Assembly: GCA_017881915.1 (NCBI GenBank)
Contig: JADGQK010000022.1
Span: 1-37,992, forward strand
DNA length: 37,992 bases
Origin: Chloroflexota bacterium
GTDB taxonomy: Bacteria > Chloroflexota > Limnocylindria > Limnocylindrales > CSP1-4
Direction: 5' to 3'
Position 1 is the first letter of the stretch, and the number at the start of each line of letters is the position of its first letter. The notes beneath the pieces were generated by a model. It had not been told where the DNA came from and did no database searches. It was given only the letters and a program-made list of their open reading frames with translations. This document shows positions 1 to 8,185 of this stretch, one piece after another. A program made the position numbers and the translations under genes.

Positions 1-940
<940 letters not shown>

Positions 941-1675
941 CTAGTCGTCGTGGTCGGGAGACTCGAACGGCGTCGAAGCACCGCCCGGCAGGACGATGTC
1001 GAAGCGAAAGGCGAGGGCCCACTCGGGGATCGTGTTGGCAAGGTCGAACGCGGCTATCAGTCGGGCGCGCCCGGCCGGGTCCGGGATCGAGTTGTAGATC
1101 GGATCGAGTGGAAGGAGCGGATCGCCGGGGAAATACATCTGGGTCACAAGTCGCTGCTCGAAGGCCCGACCGAACAGGGAGAAATGGATGTGGGCAGGCC
1201 GCCAGGCATTGGGATGGTTGCGCCAGGGATAGGCGCCGGGCTTGATCGAGACGAAGCGGAAGGTGCCGTCCGGCCCGGTCAACGTCCGTCCGATCCCGCT
1301 GAAGTTTGGGTCGAGCGGCGCCGGGTGGTGGTCGGCCTCGTGGGCGTACCGGCCGGCAGCATTGGCTTGCCACGCCTCGATCAGGGTCGAGGCCACGGGG
1401 CGGCCGGCGCTGTCGGTCACCCGACCGGCGACGATGATCCGTTCGCCGATCGGCTCACCGGCATGCTTCCGGGTCAGGTCGGCGTCGGACGGAGCGACCC
1501 GGCTCTCACCGAAGACCGGTCCGCGTGCCTCGGTCATGCCCCGGGGGAGGATCCCGAATGTCCGGTTGGGTGCTCGCAGGCGCGTGCCGACGTAGTCCGG
1601 GAACAGGTATGGCGGGTCGACCGACACGGCTGATCGGATCAGGGAGGCGGCATCCCGGGAGGTGGGCTTGCGCAC
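941..1675 (-). CDS. pcaH: protocatechuate 3,4-dioxygenase, beta subunit
   Basis: Intradiol ring-cleavage dioxygenase subunit holding the non-haem Fe(III) site; opens protocatechuate to beta-carboxy-cis,cis-muconate. In the 244-residue reading the four iron ligands are visible as Tyr110, Tyr149, His162 and His164, within IGERIIVAGRV (76-86) and WRPAHIHFSL (158-167), strongly matching PcaH rather than catechol or hydroxyquinol dioxygenases. The N-terminal region (PPYLFPDYVGTRLRAP) is also PcaH-like. I chose GTG at 1675; the same frame stays open to 2242, overlapping the regulator gene, which is an unlikely true start. The alpha subunit gene pcaG, normally adjacent, is not found here: pobA follows instead. 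Confidence 0.92.
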   Translation of the reverse strand: MRKPTSRDAASLIRSAVSVDPPYLFPDYVGTRLRAPNRTFGILPRGMTEARGPVFGESRVAPSDADLTRKHAGEPIGERIIVAGRVTDSAGRPVASTLIEAWQANAAGRYAHEADHHPAPLDPNFSGIGRTLTGPDGTFRFVSIKPGAYPWRNHPNAWRPAHIHFSLFGRAFEQRLVTQMYFPGDPLLPLDPIYNSIPDPAGRARLIAAFDLANTIPEWALAFRFDIVLPGGASTPFESPDHDD

Positions 1676-1734
1676 GACGGTGTCTCTCTGGAGCGCTGGA
1701 CTGGCGGGCCTGATCGGCAGGCGCCTGATGACAG

Positions 1735-1763
1735 ACCGTAGTTGGCCGAGCGTATCGTGACAA
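1735..1763 (-). promoter_or_regulatory. candidate sigma70-type promoter for pcaH-pobA
   Basis: Reading the minus strand, TTGTCA (1763-1758) is separated by exactly 17 nt from TACGGT (1740-1735). It sits in the 128-bp gap between the regulator gene and pcaH. The -35 box matches consensus at 5 of 6 positions, the -10 box at only 3 of 6, so this is a moderate prediction. Confidence 0.35.
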
Positions 1764-1770
1764 GTCTGGT

Positions 1771-1785
1771 GTCCACTGGTTGGAC
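1771..1785. promoter_or_regulatory. 15-bp palindrome, candidate IclR-family operator
   Basis: GTCCA-CTGGT-TGGAC is a perfect 5-bp inverted repeat with a 5-nt spacer. It lies 8 bp upstream of the candidate -35 box of pcaH and directly after the regulator gene. IclR-family regulators of beta-ketoadipate genes (PcaR, PobR) bind palindromes of about this size near the -35 region; assignment to this regulator is inference. Confidence 0.35.
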
Positions 1786-1803
1786 GGGCGCAGCCAGGCG
1801 CGG

Positions 1804-2589
1804 CTACCGACGGACGCCGGACCCGCCATCCCAGAGTTCGGCGACCCTGCGCGTCATCCCGCTTGCCACCGCGCGAACGGCTGGCGCCAGCGCCTGCGGA
1901 TCGGCGCCTCGGGTGGCGACCACCAGCGAGACGGCCCCGGCCAACTTCTCGTCCGCCGCGAAGATGGCCGCTCCCACGGATACCGCCCCGGCCGTCATCT
2001 CGTCCCGGGTCGACGAGTACCCTCGCTCGCGAATCTCGGCCAGGCAGCGTCTCAGCGCGTCGCCATCGACGATCGTGTACGGCGTCATCTGGGCCAGGCC
2101 GCGATGGATCACCTCGTCCACGAACTCGGGCGGTGAATAGGCGAGCAGGACCTTGCCGACTCCCGTTGCGTGGAGGGGCAGGCGTCCACCAGGCCGGCTG
2201 ATGATGGGGACCGACTTCGTCCCTCGAATCCGCTCGACGCACAGGGCATCGGACCCATCGAGGACCGCGAGCTGGACGTTCTCGTGGGTGGCTTCATACA
2301 GGTCCTGCATGTAGGGCAGGGCAATCTCGCGCAGCGTGGACCGACTTGAGGCGAGCGTCCCGAGCTCCCACAGCCAGCCGCCAAGGCGGTAGACGCCGTG
2401 CTCGTCCAGCTCGAGCGCTCCGGCGGCTCGCAGCTCGTTGGCAAGCCGCAGGACGGTCGTCATGGGCAAGCCGGTGCGCCGCGCCAGCTGCGGTCGGGTG
2501 AGCCCGGTCTCGGCCGTGCGCAGGGCACCGAGGATTGCGAACCCCTTGCTCAGAACGGTGCGACCGGGCTCACGATTGTTGCCGCTCAC
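1804..2589 (-). CDS. IclR-family transcriptional regulator
   Basis: A 261-residue protein with an N-terminal winged helix-turn-helix (about residues 12-75; LTRPQLARRTGLPMTTVLRL is the HTH) and a C-terminal IclR effector domain (about 90-250; RLPLHATGVGKVLLAYSP and TAGAVSVGAAIFAADEKLAGAVSL are characteristic). The start is GTG at 2589. It is encoded upstream of and in the same direction as pcaH and pobA, so it most likely controls the protocatechuate/4-hydroxybenzoate genes like PcaR or PobR, though its effector cannot be read from sequence. Confidence 0.9.
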   Translation of the reverse strand: MSGNNREPGRTVLSKGFAILGALRTAETGLTRPQLARRTGLPMTTVLRLANELRAAGALELDEHGVYRLGGWLWELGTLASSRSTLREIALPYMQDLYEATHENVQLAVLDGSDALCVERIRGTKSVPIISRPGGRLPLHATGVGKVLLAYSPPEFVDEVIHRGLAQMTPYTIVDGDALRRCLAEIRERGYSSTRDEMTAGAVSVGAAIFAADEKLAGAVSLVVATRGADPQALAPAVRAVASGMTRRVAELWDGGSGVRR

Positions 2590-2759
2590 GACCGGACCCG
2601 ATCAAGCGACACGGCCGACGTGCTTCGATCCATCATCGGCCATTGTGCCTCAGGCCGGTCCCGGCACCGTCGTAACCTCGTCGACAGCAAGCGCGATCAA
2701 GACTCCGGTCGAATCGACGATCAACGCAGCGTCGGGCCGGCTGAATCAGACGGAGCTAC

Positions 2760-2936
2760 ATGAATCGCCTTGGGCGCCACAGATCCCTGCTCGTGCTTCT
2801 CGGCCTTGGGCTGGCCTTCCGGCTGATCCTCGCCCTGGTCATCGACTACCAGATCCAGAAGCCAACCGGATTCTCGGTCCTGTCGATCGCCGACTCGAGC
2901 ACGATGGAGCTGCAGCTCTTCTTCACCCATGCCTGA
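2760..2936 (+). CDS. 58-residue small membrane ORF, possible remnant of a membrane glycosyltransferase
   Basis: ATG at 2760 with GGAG seven bases upstream opens a 58-codon frame. Residues 9-30 form one hydrophobic segment (LLVLLGLGLAFRLILALVI), preceded by basic residues. The wording of the first 30 residues resembles the N-terminus of large multi-membrane mannosyl/glycosyltransferases, but nothing downstream continues that similarity, so it is either a genuine one-TM small protein or a truncated relic. I do not recognise a function. Confidence 0.3.
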   Translation: MNRLGRHRSLLVLLGLGLAFRLILALVIDYQIQKPTGFSVLSIADSSTMELQLFFTHA

Positions 2937-3139
2937 TCGGGGGCCGTAGCCGCGGAACGCACACCGCCCCGGCCAACTGCCCGAACATGCCCAACGGTTC
3001 GACTTGACATCGACTGTCCGCGCCGCGCGGAGTCGCGTCAAGGGCCGGGCGTCCCAAACCCTGCACCGCGGCCAAAGGCCACGGGCACGTGCCCCGCCCT
3101 GCCAGGCACCATGAGCACCAGGGCCATCGAGCGGCCCGC

Positions 3140-3145
3140 TACGAT
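3140..3145 (+). promoter_or_regulatory. -10 box for a leaderless start
   Basis: TACGAT is followed by six bases (ggcgcc) and then the ATG at 3152. There is no Shine-Dalgarno sequence, and the spacing would place the transcription start at or next to the A of ATG. The identical box and spacing occurs before the DUF2277 gene at 30554. Confidence 0.45.
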
Positions 3146-3151
3146 GGCGCC

Positions 3152-3934
3152 ATGCATTCGGTCGCGGTCGTTACGATCGTCTCGAGCTTCCTTGCCTCGG
3201 CGGTCGAGTTTGTTGAAGCGGTGACGATCGTGCTCGCCGTCGGGGTGACCCGCCAGTGGCGCTCGACCCTGATCGGTGTTGCGGCTGCGGTGGCAGCCCT
3301 CGCCGTCCTGGTCGCCGTCTTCGGGACCGCCCTCGCCGTGTTCGTGCCCATCAGCCTGCTCCGGCTGGTCGTGGGCGGCTTCCTCGTGATCTACGGCCTG
3401 CAGTGGCTGACCAAGGCCGTCCTGCGGGCCGCCGGGGCAAAGGCGAAGCATGACGAGGCGGCCATCTACGCCGCCGAGGTGGCCGAGTTAACGGCCGAGC
3501 CGCCGGTTGCCGCCTCGGGCATGGACTGGATCAGCTTCACCGTCGCATTCAAGGGCGTCCTTCTCGAAGGGCTCGAGGTCGCCTTCATCGTGGTCACGTT
3601 CGGGGCCAGCGCGAACCTCCTCGGGCCGGCGGTCATCGGGGCGGCCCTCGCGGGCGTCCTGGTCGTGGCCATTGCCCTGGTCGTCCACCGACCGCTTGCC
3701 CGGGTCCCCGAGAACGCGATGAAGTTTGCCGTCGGCGTGATGCTCACCGGCTTCGGCACGTTCTGGTCGGGCGAGGGCGTGGGCATCGACTGGCCGGGCG
3801 AAGACCTGGCGATCGTGATCCTCCTGGCCGGCTACCTCGGCCTCGCCCTCGCCGGAGTCTGGATCGTGCGGGCGTTCGCCCGCCGGCCCGGTCGACCGAG
3901 CCTGGTCGCGGGCGCGGGAGCGGCCCGGCCATGA
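3152..3934 (+). CDS. integral membrane protein with two intramembrane ExxE motifs (FTR1-like / COG4280-like)
   Basis: A 260-residue polytopic membrane protein. Two half-repeats each carry an acidic motif inside a hydrophobic segment: Glu19 and Glu22 (VEFVEAVTIV) and Glu139 and Glu142 (LLEGLEVAFIV). This arrangement resembles the REGLE motifs of FTR1 iron permeases and related metal-transport families, and the whole protein resembles the uncharacterised COG4280 membrane proteins; a metal ion transport role is inference. It opens an operon: its stop overlaps the next ATG (ATGA at 3931-3934). The start at 3152 was preferred over in-frame upstream codons because hydrophobicity and the TACGAT box begin there. 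Confidence 0.75.
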   Translation: MHSVAVVTIVSSFLASAVEFVEAVTIVLAVGVTRQWRSTLIGVAAAVAALAVLVAVFGTALAVFVPISLLRLVVGGFLVIYGLQWLTKAVLRAAGAKAKHDEAAIYAAEVAELTAEPPVAASGMDWISFTVAFKGVLLEGLEVAFIVVTFGASANLLGPAVIGAALAGVLVVAIALVVHRPLARVPENAMKFAVGVMLTGFGTFWSGEGVGIDWPGEDLAIVILLAGYLGLALAGVWIVRAFARRPGRPSLVAGAGAARP

Positions 3935-4140
3935 TCCGCTTCGTCCGCGCGTTCCTGCACTTCTGGGCCGACTTCCTGATCGGCGATCGGCCGGAGCTGT
4001 TCATCGGGCCAATCCTCGCCCTGGTGATCGCCGGCCTGCTCGTGGGAGCCGGCCTGCCGGGCGCCCTCGTGGGGTCGCTCCTGTTCGGCGCGATCGTCCT
4101 GATCGGTGCCTTCAGCGTGGGACTGGTGGCCCGCCGATGA
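3931..4140 (+). CDS. small two-TM membrane protein
   Basis: A 69-residue protein with a short amphipathic N-terminus (MIRFVRAFLHFWADFLIGDR) and two hydrophobic segments (about 24-43 and 46-65). Both ends overlap neighbouring genes by ATGA, at 3931 and 4137, so it is translationally coupled to the FTR1-like protein and to UppP. No family recognised; the strict coupling suggests it works as a partner subunit of the upstream membrane protein. Confidence 0.75.
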   Translation: MIRFVRAFLHFWADFLIGDRPELFIGPILALVIAGLLVGAGLPGALVGSLLFGAIVLIGAFSVGLVARR

Positions 4141-5033
4141 CGTTCTTCCAGGCGGTCGTGCTCGGCCTGCTGCAGGGCGTCACTGAGCTGTTTCCCGTGT
4201 CGAGCCTCGGTCACTCGGTGATCCTGCCGGCCTTCTTCGGCTGGACCGACGTCGTGGCCGCCCAGGGTGCCTCGGAGTCGTACTTCCTGGCATTTCTCGT
4301 CGGACTTCACGTTGCGACGGCCCTGGCCCTGGCCTGGTACTTCCGGGACGATTGGCGGCGGATCATCGGCGCCCTGGTCGATTCGCTCCGTCGGCGTGCG
4401 ATCGACACCCCCGACGCGCGACTCGGCTGGCTGCTCATCGTGGCCACGATCCCGGCCGGCCTGCTGGGCCTGGTCTTCGAACACCAGTTGCGGGTGATCT
4501 TCGCCAAGCCGCTCCTGGCCGGTGTCCTGTTGCTCATCAATGGCTTGATCCTGCTGGCCGGCGAGCGTCTTCGACGGCAGTCGAGGCGGCCAGCAGTCCG
4601 CCCGCTCCGCCTCGGCCCGGCGCTGCGCGATCCCGGCCGGGACGGCAGGCGCGAGCTCGATTCGCTCGAGTTCCGGGAGGCAGGTGTGATCGGCGTCGGC
4701 CAGGTCTTCGCCCTGCTGGCAGGGATCAGCCGGTCCGGGATCACGATGGTCGCCGGCCTCGTCCGGGGCCTCGATCACGAGGATGCCGCCCGCTTTTCGT
4801 TCCTGCTGGCGACCCCGATCATCCTTGCCGCCGGCGTCTACAAGCTGCCCGACCTGCTCGGGCCGAACGGCGCCGGGGTGCGCGGCCAGGTCCTCGCCGG
4901 AAGCATCGCGGCGGCCATCGCGGCGTACCTCTCGGTCCGCTTCCTGAGCCGTTACTTCACGACCAGGACGCTCACTCCGTTCGCGATCTACTGCCTCCTG
5001 GCGGGGATCATCACCGTGATTCGCTTCCACTGA
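4137..5033 (+). CDS. uppP: undecaprenyl-diphosphatase UppP (BacA)
   Basis: Membrane phosphatase that recycles the lipid carrier undecaprenyl pyrophosphate for peptidoglycan synthesis. Both signature regions are present: GVTELFPVSSLGHS at 14-27 (catalytic Glu17, Ser22, Ser23, His26) and AGISRSGITMVAGL at 195-208 (Arg199), followed by RFSFLLATPIILAAGVYKL. At 298 residues it is longer than the usual 265-275 because of a basic 35-residue insert at about 144-180. Start overlaps the previous stop (ATGA). Confidence 0.95.
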   Translation: MTFFQAVVLGLLQGVTELFPVSSLGHSVILPAFFGWTDVVAAQGASESYFLAFLVGLHVATALALAWYFRDDWRRIIGALVDSLRRRAIDTPDARLGWLLIVATIPAGLLGLVFEHQLRVIFAKPLLAGVLLLINGLILLAGERLRRQSRRPAVRPLRLGPALRDPGRDGRRELDSLEFREAGVIGVGQVFALLAGISRSGITMVAGLVRGLDHEDAARFSFLLATPIILAAGVYKLPDLLGPNGAGVRGQVLAGSIAAAIAAYLSVRFLSRYFTTRTLTPFAIYCLLAGIITVIRFH

Positions 5034-5209
5034 TGGCTCGCTGGCCGCTCACCCGATTGCGCACCCGGCGCACGATGATGACGCTGGCCGGAGCCGTGGT
5101 CGCCGCCCTTGTCCTGTGGCGGATCCGGCCGGTCGAAATGCCACCCAAACCGGGGCCGGATCCGGATCCCGATCCGCGGCCGGATCCGGGAGCGGGTTGG
5201 CCGGGTTAG
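5033..5209 (+). CDS. 58-residue membrane-anchored protein with Asp-Pro tail
   Basis: The ATG overlaps the uppP stop (TGATG at 5031-5035). Residues 1-14 are basic, 15-28 form a short hydrophobic anchor (MTLAGAVVAALVLW), and the C-terminal 25 residues are a Pro/Asp-rich tail (PGPDPDPDPRPDPG). It ends in a 4-bp convergent overlap with modB. Function unknown; the overlap with uppP and typical anchor-plus-linker form favour a real gene. Confidence 0.6.
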   Translation: MARWPLTRLRTRRTMMTLAGAVVAALVLWRIRPVEMPPKPGPDPDPDPRPDPGAGWPG

Positions 5210-6078
5210 CCGAAGCTGCGCAGGTCGAGCACGCGGCCCCAGTGCAGCACGCGGACGGCCACCAGGACCCCGAACGCCGCCAGGACAAGGATGGCCGCCG
5301 CAGCGATCGAGCCGTCGAGGTCACCGCCCTGGAACTGGCTGTAGACCACGAGCGGAAGGGTCTGGGTCCGGCCCTCGACGTTACCGGCGAACATGATCGT
5401 CGCTCCGAACTCACCCAGCGAGCGGGCCCAGCTCATGACCAGGCCGGCGGCCAGGGCCGAGCTGGCGAGGGGAATCGTGATCGTCCGGAAGAGCTGTATC
5501 TCCGAGGCGCCGTCAACCCGGGCGGCGTCCTCGAGGTGACTGTCGACCGAGGCAAAGCCGAAACGAGCCGACCGGATGAAGAACGGGGCCGAGACGAAGG
5601 TCTGGGCCAGGATGACCGCGATCGTCGTGAACGGGATCTCGAGGCCGAGGGCGTCGAGCGGTCCGCCGAGCAGCCCCCGCCGGCCCAGGGTCAGGAGCAG
5701 GGCCAGGCCCGCGACCGACGGCGGCAGGACGATCGGCAGGTCGATGACCGCTTCGAGGATCGAGATCCCCCTGAACCGTCGCCTGGCCAGCACGAAGGCG
5801 AGCGGCAGCCCGATCAGGACGGTCAGGACCAGGCTGACGGCCGTGGTGACCAGGCTGAGTACCAGGGCGTCGATCACGACCCGATCGCTGACGGCGGTGA
5901 TCAGCGACCCGTCGAGCACCGCCCGCGCGACGATCACGGCGATCGGCAGGCCAAGGCACAACCCGAGGAAGCCGGCGAGCAGGTCGAGGGCGTCGCGGCC
6001 TGGCTTGATCCTGCGGCCTGGCTCGATCCTGCCGCCCGGCTCGCTGTCGCCCGCCCGGAGCTGTTGGACTGCGGTCAC
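5206..6078 (-). CDS. modB: molybdate ABC transporter permease ModB
   Basis: A 290-residue inner-membrane permease with an extra basic 28-residue N-terminus, about six TM segments and the ABC-permease EAA loop (HLEDAARVDGASEIQLFRTI, about residues 182-201) that contacts the ATPase. RSLGEFGATIMFAGN and GRTQTLPLVVYSQFQGGD near the C-terminus are characteristic of ModB. The start is GTG at 6078, overlapping the modA stop (GTGA). No modC ATPase gene follows: downstream is the convergent small gene, so the ATPase must be encoded elsewhere. Confidence 0.92.
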   Translation of the reverse strand: MTAVQQLRAGDSEPGGRIEPGRRIKPGRDALDLLAGFLGLCLGLPIAVIVARAVLDGSLITAVSDRVVIDALVLSLVTTAVSLVLTVLIGLPLAFVLARRRFRGISILEAVIDLPIVLPPSVAGLALLLTLGRRGLLGGPLDALGLEIPFTTIAVILAQTFVSAPFFIRSARFGFASVDSHLEDAARVDGASEIQLFRTITIPLASSALAAGLVMSWARSLGEFGATIMFAGNVEGRTQTLPLVVYSQFQGGDLDGSIAAAAILVLAAFGVLVAVRVLHWGRVLDLRSFG

Positions 6079-6893
6079 GATGGCGGCAGGAACCCGAACG
6101 CAGCCAGGATCGCCTGCCCGTCCGGTCCGCTGAACCAGGTCAGGAATGCCTGGGCCGCCGCCGCGTTCCTCGATGCCGTGACCACGACGCCGGAGTAGGT
6201 GGCCGGTACGTTGGCGTCGGCCGGCACGGCGACCGTGGTCACCTTCGTCGACGTCCGGGCATCAGTCGCATACACGATCGCGGTATCGCCCTCGCCCAGC
6301 TCGATCTTGGATACGACCGCGGCCACGTTGTCTTCCCTGGACACGACGTTCGCGGCATATCCGGCCGCAAACCCGGCCGGATAGCCGGACTCCCTGGCCA
6401 GGTTGGTCACGAGCTGGGTGGCGTACGTCGTGATCGGAACGGCAGCGCCGGCCGCGATCACCTTGAGGCCGGTCCTGGCGAGGTCCGCCGGAGTGGAGAT
6501 GCCCGCCGGGTTCGCGATCGGCACGATCACCGTCAGCAGGTTGCCCGCGAACTTCACCGGCATGCCGGCCGCGAGGCCCCTGGTCACGAGCTTCTGGGGG
6601 TTGGTCGTATCGGCCGACAGGAAGACGTCGGCCGGGGCTCCCTGCTCGATCTGGGTTTCCAGGGCCGAAGAGGAGTCGGTTGAGATCGTGAGGGTGGTGC
6701 CGGGGTTGGCCGTCTCGTAGGCGGCCTTGACCTTGGCCAGGGCGCCCTTCAGCGATGACGCGCCATAGATGGTCAGGGCGCCGGCGGCGGGCGCCGCCGA
6801 GGCTGGGACGCTGGCGCCCGGGGAGGCGCCGCTCGAACAGGCGGCAAGCACCAGGACCAGGCAGGCGATCACGGTGGCGGGGCGGGATCTCAT
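6075..6893 (-). CDS. modA: molybdate-binding lipoprotein ModA
   Basis: A 272-residue extracytoplasmic solute-binding protein for molybdate/tungstate. It begins with a lipoprotein signal ending in VLAACSSG (lipidated Cys about residue 19) and a Ser/Ala/Pro linker, then ALTIYGASSLKGALAKVK, DSSSALETQIEQGAPADVF and GDTAIVYATDA, typical of ModA. I chose ATG at 6893 because GGAGG lies seven bases upstream and the signal peptide begins there; the frame is open upstream to 6932 without that signal. Coupled to modB by GTGA. Confidence 0.93.
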   Translation of the reverse strand: MRSRPATVIACLVLVLAACSSGASPGASVPASAAPAAGALTIYGASSLKGALAKVKAAYETANPGTTLTISTDSSSALETQIEQGAPADVFLSADTTNPQKLVTRGLAAGMPVKFAGNLLTVIVPIANPAGISTPADLARTGLKVIAAGAAVPITTYATQLVTNLARESGYPAGFAAGYAANVVSREDNVAAVVSKIELGEGDTAIVYATDARTSTKVTTVAVPADANVPATYSGVVVTASRNAAAAQAFLTWFSGPDGQAILAAFGFLPPS

Positions 6894-6923
6894 CCTGACC
6901 TCCAACTGGAGCCCGGGGTGGCC

Positions 6924-6940
6924 AATACCCATGCAGTATT
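6924..6940. promoter_or_regulatory. inverted repeat upstream of modA
   Basis: AATAC-N7-GTATT, perfect 5-bp arms, lies 31-47 bp upstream of the modA start in the modA/SnoaL-like divergent gap and in an A/T-richer patch than its surroundings. It could be an operator for a molybdate- or redox-responsive regulator; no regulator gene is nearby and it does not match the E. coli ModE site. Confidence 0.3.
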
Positions 6941-7062
6941 CGGTCTTCTGGGACGAATGTCTAGGTCTTGACCGGTTCCGGCGCGGGAACGGCAGGCCGG
7001 CCGCGAGCCAGCCCCGCTCGTGCTCCTGCCCGGCCCGCGGAACCGGGGCGAATTGGCGCGAC

Positions 7063-7068
7063 TACCAT
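7063..7068 (+). promoter_or_regulatory. -10 box for a leaderless or very short leader start
   Basis: TACCAT is followed by eight bases and ATG at 7077; no Shine-Dalgarno sequence is present. The same TACCAT plus eight bases precedes the AlkA-like gene on the other strand at 26574-26579. Confidence 0.35.
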
Positions 7069-7076
7069 GGGCGACG

Positions 7077-7562
7077 ATGGCCGGACCGAACGACGCCCTG
7101 ATTGAGCGGTTCTACGGGGCATTCGCCCGGGGCGATGGCGCCGCGATGGCGGCATGCTACGGGCCGGATGTGCATTTCCATGACCCGGTCTTCCTGGACC
7201 TGCACCGGTCCGAGGTCGGCGCAATGTGGCGGATGCTGACCGCGACGGCCCAGGACTTCCGGCTCGAGCTGCTCGACCATGATTCGGACGAGATGACCGG
7301 CCGGGCTCACTGGCTTGCCCACTACAAGTTCAGCCAGACCGGCCGGCCCGTGGTCAACGAGGTTCAGGCCACGTTCCACTTCAAGGACGGGTTGATCGTC
7401 GACCACGTCGACTCGTTCGACTTCGCTCGCTGGGCGGGCCAGGCCCTCGGGCCGCGCGGCCGGCTCCTGGGCTGGACACCGGTTCTCCGCTCGGCTGTCC
7501 GGCGCCGAGCCCGGGCCAATCTGGAGCGCTTCGTCGCAAACGAGCGGTCGCCCACCGTCTAG
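7077..7562 (+). CDS. SnoaL-like / NTF2-like fold protein
   Basis: A 161-residue protein. IERFYGAFARGDGAAMAACY (9-28) and VHFHDPVFLDL are the opening helix and first strand of the SnoaL-like (polyketide cyclase-like) NTF2 fold; EVQATFHFKDGLIVDHVDSFDF forms the closing sheet. Members bind small hydrophobic ligands or act as isomerases or hydrolases, and no substrate can be assigned. A basic C-terminal tail of about 30 residues is extra. The start at 7077 was chosen because the fold begins there and a TACCAT box lies eight bases upstream. Confidence 0.8.
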   Translation: MAGPNDALIERFYGAFARGDGAAMAACYGPDVHFHDPVFLDLHRSEVGAMWRMLTATAQDFRLELLDHDSDEMTGRAHWLAHYKFSQTGRPVVNEVQATFHFKDGLIVDHVDSFDFARWAGQALGPRGRLLGWTPVLRSAVRRRARANLERFVANERSPTV

Positions 7563-7602
7563 CCTTGAGCGGGCGCGTGCGATATCGAGAGGGAGCACGC
7601 CC

Positions 7603-8016
7603 ATGGCCCACTCCACGCCGCCGGTTGCCAACCCGAGAGCCTTCCTGGTCACCCTGATCGTGGCCCTCGCGCTGACCGCCGCGCTCTTCATCTACTTCGG
7701 GCTGGCCAGCCCGCCGCTCGGGCGGACGGCCCAGCAAGCCGCCGGGTACTTCGGCGTTCGCCTGATCCCGCTCGGCCTGGCGCTGATGATCATCGGCTTC
7801 GCCGAGACACTGGCGACGGCCGTGTCCAACGCCCTTGCGGAACCGCCGGCCGGCCCGGTGCACGCGCGCCTGACGATCGGATTGTCGTCGCTCGCCGAGC
7901 TCCTCCGGGCGGTTGCCGGCCTGTCGGCGACGCCGGCCGGGATCGGTGCGCTCGTCGCCCTGCTGGGGGCGTTCCTGCTGGTCGGCTCGGGCGCTGCCGC
8001 CAGCTCGATTCCCTGA
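7603..8016 (+). CDS. unknown three-TM membrane protein
   Basis: A 137-residue protein with three hydrophobic segments at about 13-33, 50-70 and 112-133. The polar loops are short and no known motif is seen. GAGAGGGAGC upstream gives a clear ribosome-binding site for the ATG at 7603, 40 bp after the SnoaL-like gene, so the two may be co-transcribed. The preserved reading frame, start signal and hydrophobic pattern support a real gene; no function assigned. Confidence 0.65.
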   Translation: MAHSTPPVANPRAFLVTLIVALALTAALFIYFGLASPPLGRTAQQAAGYFGVRLIPLGLALMIIGFAETLATAVSNALAEPPAGPVHARLTIGLSSLAELLRAVAGLSATPAGIGALVALLGAFLLVGSGAAASSIP

Positions 8017-8140
8017 CCCCCCAGGTCAACCGGCGGACGTAGCCTCGGGCGCGATGCGAGGCTCAGCCGCCGGCGTCCGCGGAACGTACCAGAAGCCGCT
8101 CACCGCGTGCCCCGGAATCCCGGCGGGCCGATGTCGAAGT

Positions 8141-8176
8141 GGCCCGACAGCACGAGGGGGGACCGGCTGTCGGGCC
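8141..8176. terminator. hairpin between convergent genes, possible bidirectional terminator
   Basis: GGCCCGACAGC (8141-8151) pairs perfectly with GCTGTCGGGCC (8166-8176) around a 14-nt loop. It lies between the stop of the membrane protein at 8016 and the stop of the HAD hydrolase at 8186, where a shared terminator is expected. There is no T-run on either side. Confidence 0.45.
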
Positions 8177-8185
8177 GACCCGAAT

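Larger units (their letters stand above)
2590..3151. other. 562-bp gap holding one small ORF and no clear gene
   Basis: The gap lies between the IclR gene and the divergent membrane operon. It contains the small ORF 2760-2936 described separately. A perfect -35 hexamer TTGACA occurs on the plus strand at 3004-3009, but no convincing -10 box follows at 16-18 nt. I see no tRNA, terminator or repeat in it. Confidence 0.5.

Noticed and set aside
941-1675. Calling the dioxygenase catechol 1,2-dioxygenase
   Set aside because: The IGERIIVAGRV and WRPAHIHFSL blocks and absence of the N-terminal helical dimerisation domain fit PcaH.
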